Assembly (NCBI RefSeq): GCF_905475345.1
Contig: NC_066610.1
Span: 283,501 to 347,500, forward strand
Direction: 5' to 3'
DNA from: Vespula vulgaris
Taxonomy: Eukaryota > Arthropoda > Insecta > Hymenoptera > Vespidae
Length of the DNA: 64,000 bases
The notes below the pieces were generated by a model. That model had not been told where the DNA came from and did not search any database. It was given only the letters and a program-made list of their open reading frames with translations. This document shows, piece after piece, positions 61,528 through 64,000 of the stretch. Every line of letters begins with the position of its first letter. Position 1 is the stretch's first letter. A program made the translations under genes and the position numbers.

Positions 61528-62978
61528 TCAACACTAATGTATTGACGTTTTCATATACCGATTCTTACCATATCCAATCATTTGACCGGTGTACAAATTT
61601 TATATAATAAATATTGTTTTTTTCAGCTGGAATTGTCAATTTATTGTAAGAAGTAATCTTTACAACGTAACTTTTAAATAACAATAAAATAACCACTCAT
61701 ATATTTTCGTTTACTTAGAAGTAAATGAAGGATGGTTTTAATTTATTTATTTGCATTTTTTACAAATGATAAGATTCTCCTTCAAATATTTACTGCATGT
61801 TTTTCGTAATGAGAAATATTGCCTTGACCATTTGATATTCCTTGTAAGTTTTCTTTTTCTTCTTGAATAAATTCGTGATATTCTTTAGTTAGTTCTCCTA
61901 CTATTTGTAGTAGAAATTATTGTCTGGATATATTTTGTTTACGTGTTTCTTTATAAAGAATCCAGGAATTTATACCAACCAAATTAAGTATGTTGAAAGA
62001 ACTTGTACAGATCATCTATAAAATTTTGATTTGATGCTGTACTTTCTTGTCATTTGATCGGTGATATCGACGCCAAATTTGGTTTTGTTATAATATGCAA
62101 CTGTTTCAGATATTCCCTTTCTGTCATCATTGATTTTTATTCTTTTATGCTTTGAACTTAGTATTCTAACTTTTTTGGCTGGTTTTGATTTATAAATTGT
62201 TAGAGTATAATTATTTGTTTTTTAAAGTACTGTTGAGTAACGTTCCAATTCGTCTTTTGCTGATTTTGGTAGCTGAGACAATTCTTTTCTATTACTCCGA
62301 ATAATCCCAAATAATATTATTCGCTTTGCCAATAATTTTGCGGTGAAAAGTTGTCCGTCGTAATATTTCTTCAACATCCGGTAAATGGTTTAACTATTTT
62401 GAAAACAACAAATTCACCGAGTTGTATTGACGACGGTCGGGATTCTTCTTTTCCCAAATATGGAAAACTCTTTACAATTTATTTACTGTTGGTATCGATG
62501 CTAATCAAAACTTGATGACAAATTTATTAGGCTTACTTGTAGTGTGTAGATATACATCTTACTTTTGTAGGGAATAATTGCTTATTAACAGTCAGATTCA
62601 TATCGGGCTTGTAACTATTTTGATTATTCTCGATACATCTTTTCAGTACATGTAAAATTAGAGGAAAATCGTGTTAAGGTGTATGCAACTATCTATAGTT
62701 ATAATATTTAAATCCAAAAATAAGATCCCAAGTAAAAAAATTTAGAAAATGATAAAAAATGTATATATCAGTCAAATGACCAGTTATGGTAAGAAACAGG
62801 AGTGACAAATTTTTTTCAGAAGAAACAAAAGAAAAAATATCAAAGCTGAGAAATTGATTAACCAGAGAATCTAAAAATTTACAGATAGTTGATGATCACA
62901 AAAAATAATGTAAATGTATAAATTCGTAATGAAATCGTGAATCGGTCACATGACCGGATTTATTACGGTTAGTGTTAA
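61528..62978 (-). mobile_element. piggyBac-like element, inactive
   Basis: Left end TCAACACTAATG and right end, read inward on the minus strand, TTAACACTAACC. Both carry the AACACTAA terminus, and the right flank is TTAA, the piggyBac target site (TCAA on the left by mutation). Subterminal blocks GTCAAATGATTGGATATGG, GTCAAATGACCAGTTATGG and GGTCACATGACCGG recur near both ends. At 1.45 kb it is shorter than a full element (about 2.4 kb), so it is internally deleted as well as mutated. Confidence 0.65.
61745..62545 (-). pseudogene. piggyBac-like transposase relic
   Basis: Minus-strand translation, with stops and frameshifts, reads KPNKFVIKF, then VNLLFSK...LPDVEEILRRTTFHRK (equivalent of the TTDNFFT region), IIRSNRKELSQLPKSAKDEL, and YNKTKFGVDITDQMTRKYS near 62,095-62,045. 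The last is the hallmark block with catalytic aspartates. A Cys-containing CKKCK tail lies near 61,765. The N-terminal third is missing. Confidence 0.8.
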
Positions 62979-63410
62979 GAAAGAACAATTATTAACAAAT
63001 CTCAGGAACAGAATACTTCGTTTATTTTCCGTCAAAGAATTAAATAAATTATTGCAAATAGAAAAGTTAAATATTTTAACAAATTTTCTACTTAGTCTTT
63101 AAATTATAATTTACTAATAACTTACAACAAAAAATAATGACTTTTTATGAATACAATATATTTATATAGTATTTCAAGGTTATATTTACATTTTTGAGAT
63201 AAGACATAATAAAAAAAAAAAGACTTTTCCAGAATACAGTGCATTCATATAGTTTTTCAAGGTTATATTTACATTCTTGCGATAAGATAAATCATATTTA
63301 TTGAAAAAATAAATGAATAATTACTCGCTGATTGCCAGGCTAAATGATTTGAATTTTTAGAGAATAATTGATCCCTCATAAAAGTATACATCGTTACTTT
63401 CCTATGATAA
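62979..63410. other. AT-rich DNA with a tandem repeat
   Basis: Two head-to-tail copies of about 80 bases at 63,138-63,218 and 63,219-63,292, both containing TTTCAAGGTTATATTTACATT and GCGATAAGA/GAGATAAGA. No gene seen. Confidence 0.7.
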
Positions 63411-63418
63411 CTACTTAC

Positions 63419-63642
63419 CATGATGGTGGATTTTTATTCTTTGTGTTAATCATTTTTAACGACAAAGGTCCATTATGCGCTTGCTAAAATGAAAAATCAG
63501 AAAAATATAAAAAGAAAAATAGAAAACAAGAACCTACCTAACCTGGTTGTCTGCAAGTAATTAATAAGAAGATTCCCGTGACAGATACACAAAACACAAT
63601 GCTGAATATTATTCTAATTTGTAGTATTTCATCCGATATAAT
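63419..63642 (-). other. Candidate small spliced exons, minus strand
   Basis: 63,642-63,543 is open for 33 codons after TTCGTTAG and encodes a hydrophobic helix (IIFSIVFCVSVTGIFLLI). 63,483-63,419 follows after a 59-base gap with a pyrimidine-rich acceptor and ends in a strong GTAAGT donor. Joined in phase, the reading stops after ASA. No family is recognised. Confidence 0.2.
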
Positions 63643-63677
63643 CTAACGAAAATAGAAAATGTAAAGTAATAAAATTT

Positions 63678-63837
63678 GCTAAAAAATCAGACAAGCACAA
63701 ACATAAAAAGATTAAAGAAGATTCAACTTTTGATACAAATTTATCAGATTTTTGTTGATCAAAAATCAGAAGAAAGTTCTTTAGAGAAAGATAACGCTGA
63801 ATGCATCAATACATTGAAACAAGACAACAGGATTTAA
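63678..63837 (+). pseudogene. Unidentified coding relic at window end
   Basis: Two adjoining plus-strand pieces look coding: KKSDKHKHKKIKEDSTFDTN in one frame and SEESSLEKDNAECINTLK to a TAA in another. The shift is at the T run 63,749-63,753. Charged, low-complexity C-terminal tails of this kind are common in nuclear proteins. Family unknown; it may be a processed copy or have an assembly error. Confidence 0.3.
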
Positions 63838-64000
63838 TGTCTAATATATGGTAAATAGTTTCAAAAAAAATATTCAATATTTTATAATTAATGTGATCCA
63901 TTTAGAAATGTTCTCTACGAGTAAAAAAAAATAAATTTCTTCTTGTTATTTTCAGAATTTTGTTTTTATTACATGAATCATGATATCCTGAAACATGTAT

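Noticed and set aside
61194..61534. Plus frame of 110 codons and minus frame of Glu-Arg repeats
   Set aside because: Both depend on the CT microsatellite at 61,484-61,515.
1..64000. CRISPR arrays, operons, tRNA or rRNA genes
   Set aside because: None seen. Repeats are microsatellites or transposon and segmental duplications, and the intron-containing genes are eukaryotic.

Overview
This looks like nuclear DNA of an insect, most likely an aculeate hymenopteran (bee-like). The evidence is the very AT-rich background, short-to-medium GT-AG introns, one insect odorant receptor gene and a large cluster of insect-type fatty acyl-CoA reductase (FAR) genes. The species cannot be named from sequence alone. 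No prokaryotic, viral, tRNA, rRNA or CRISPR features were seen.

Layout. 1-8,060 is mostly AT-rich, with microsatellites, a dead Tc1-like transposon (about 6,030-6,860) and a repeat block that also occurs downstream of the receptor gene. 8,083-12,211 (+) is a six-exon odorant receptor that reads through cleanly, with a small inverted-repeat element in intron 1. 12,240-17,680 has no recognisable gene. 17,709-20,109 (+) is an intact eight-exon FAR gene (FAR-1, 520 aa). From 20,400 to 60,660 the DNA is a FAR birth-and-death landscape. There is one further intact gene (FAR-2, minus strand, 41,184-38,769, 535 aa) and about ten relics: A, B, C, D, E1, Psi3, E2 and E3 on the minus strand, and F and G on the plus strand. 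Psi3 still reads well in exons 1-2 but carries a frameshift, a lost catalytic lysine, a nonsense codon and a truncation. 61,528-62,978 is a dead piggyBac-like element with recognisable ends. The last kilobase holds a tandem repeat and a coding-like relic.

Superimposed on the cluster is a large inverted duplication. The left arm (20,573-27,410) and right arm (45,106-48,661) face each other across a 17.7 kb spacer that contains FAR-2. The core looks almost identical by eye. The outer end of the right arm cuts Psi3 in exon 6, and the inner end of the left arm cuts relic B in exon 3. A direct duplication (about 42,290-44,590 and 53,375-54,990) and three dispersed copies of a psq-like helix-turn-helix relic add further structure.

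Function. FAR enzymes reduce long-chain acyl-CoA to fatty alcohols with NADPH, feeding wax, cuticular lipid and pheromone synthesis. The odorant receptor would act in olfactory neurons. Their adjacency is noted, but no functional link is claimed. Percent identities were not computed; all similarity statements are from reading the sequence by eye.
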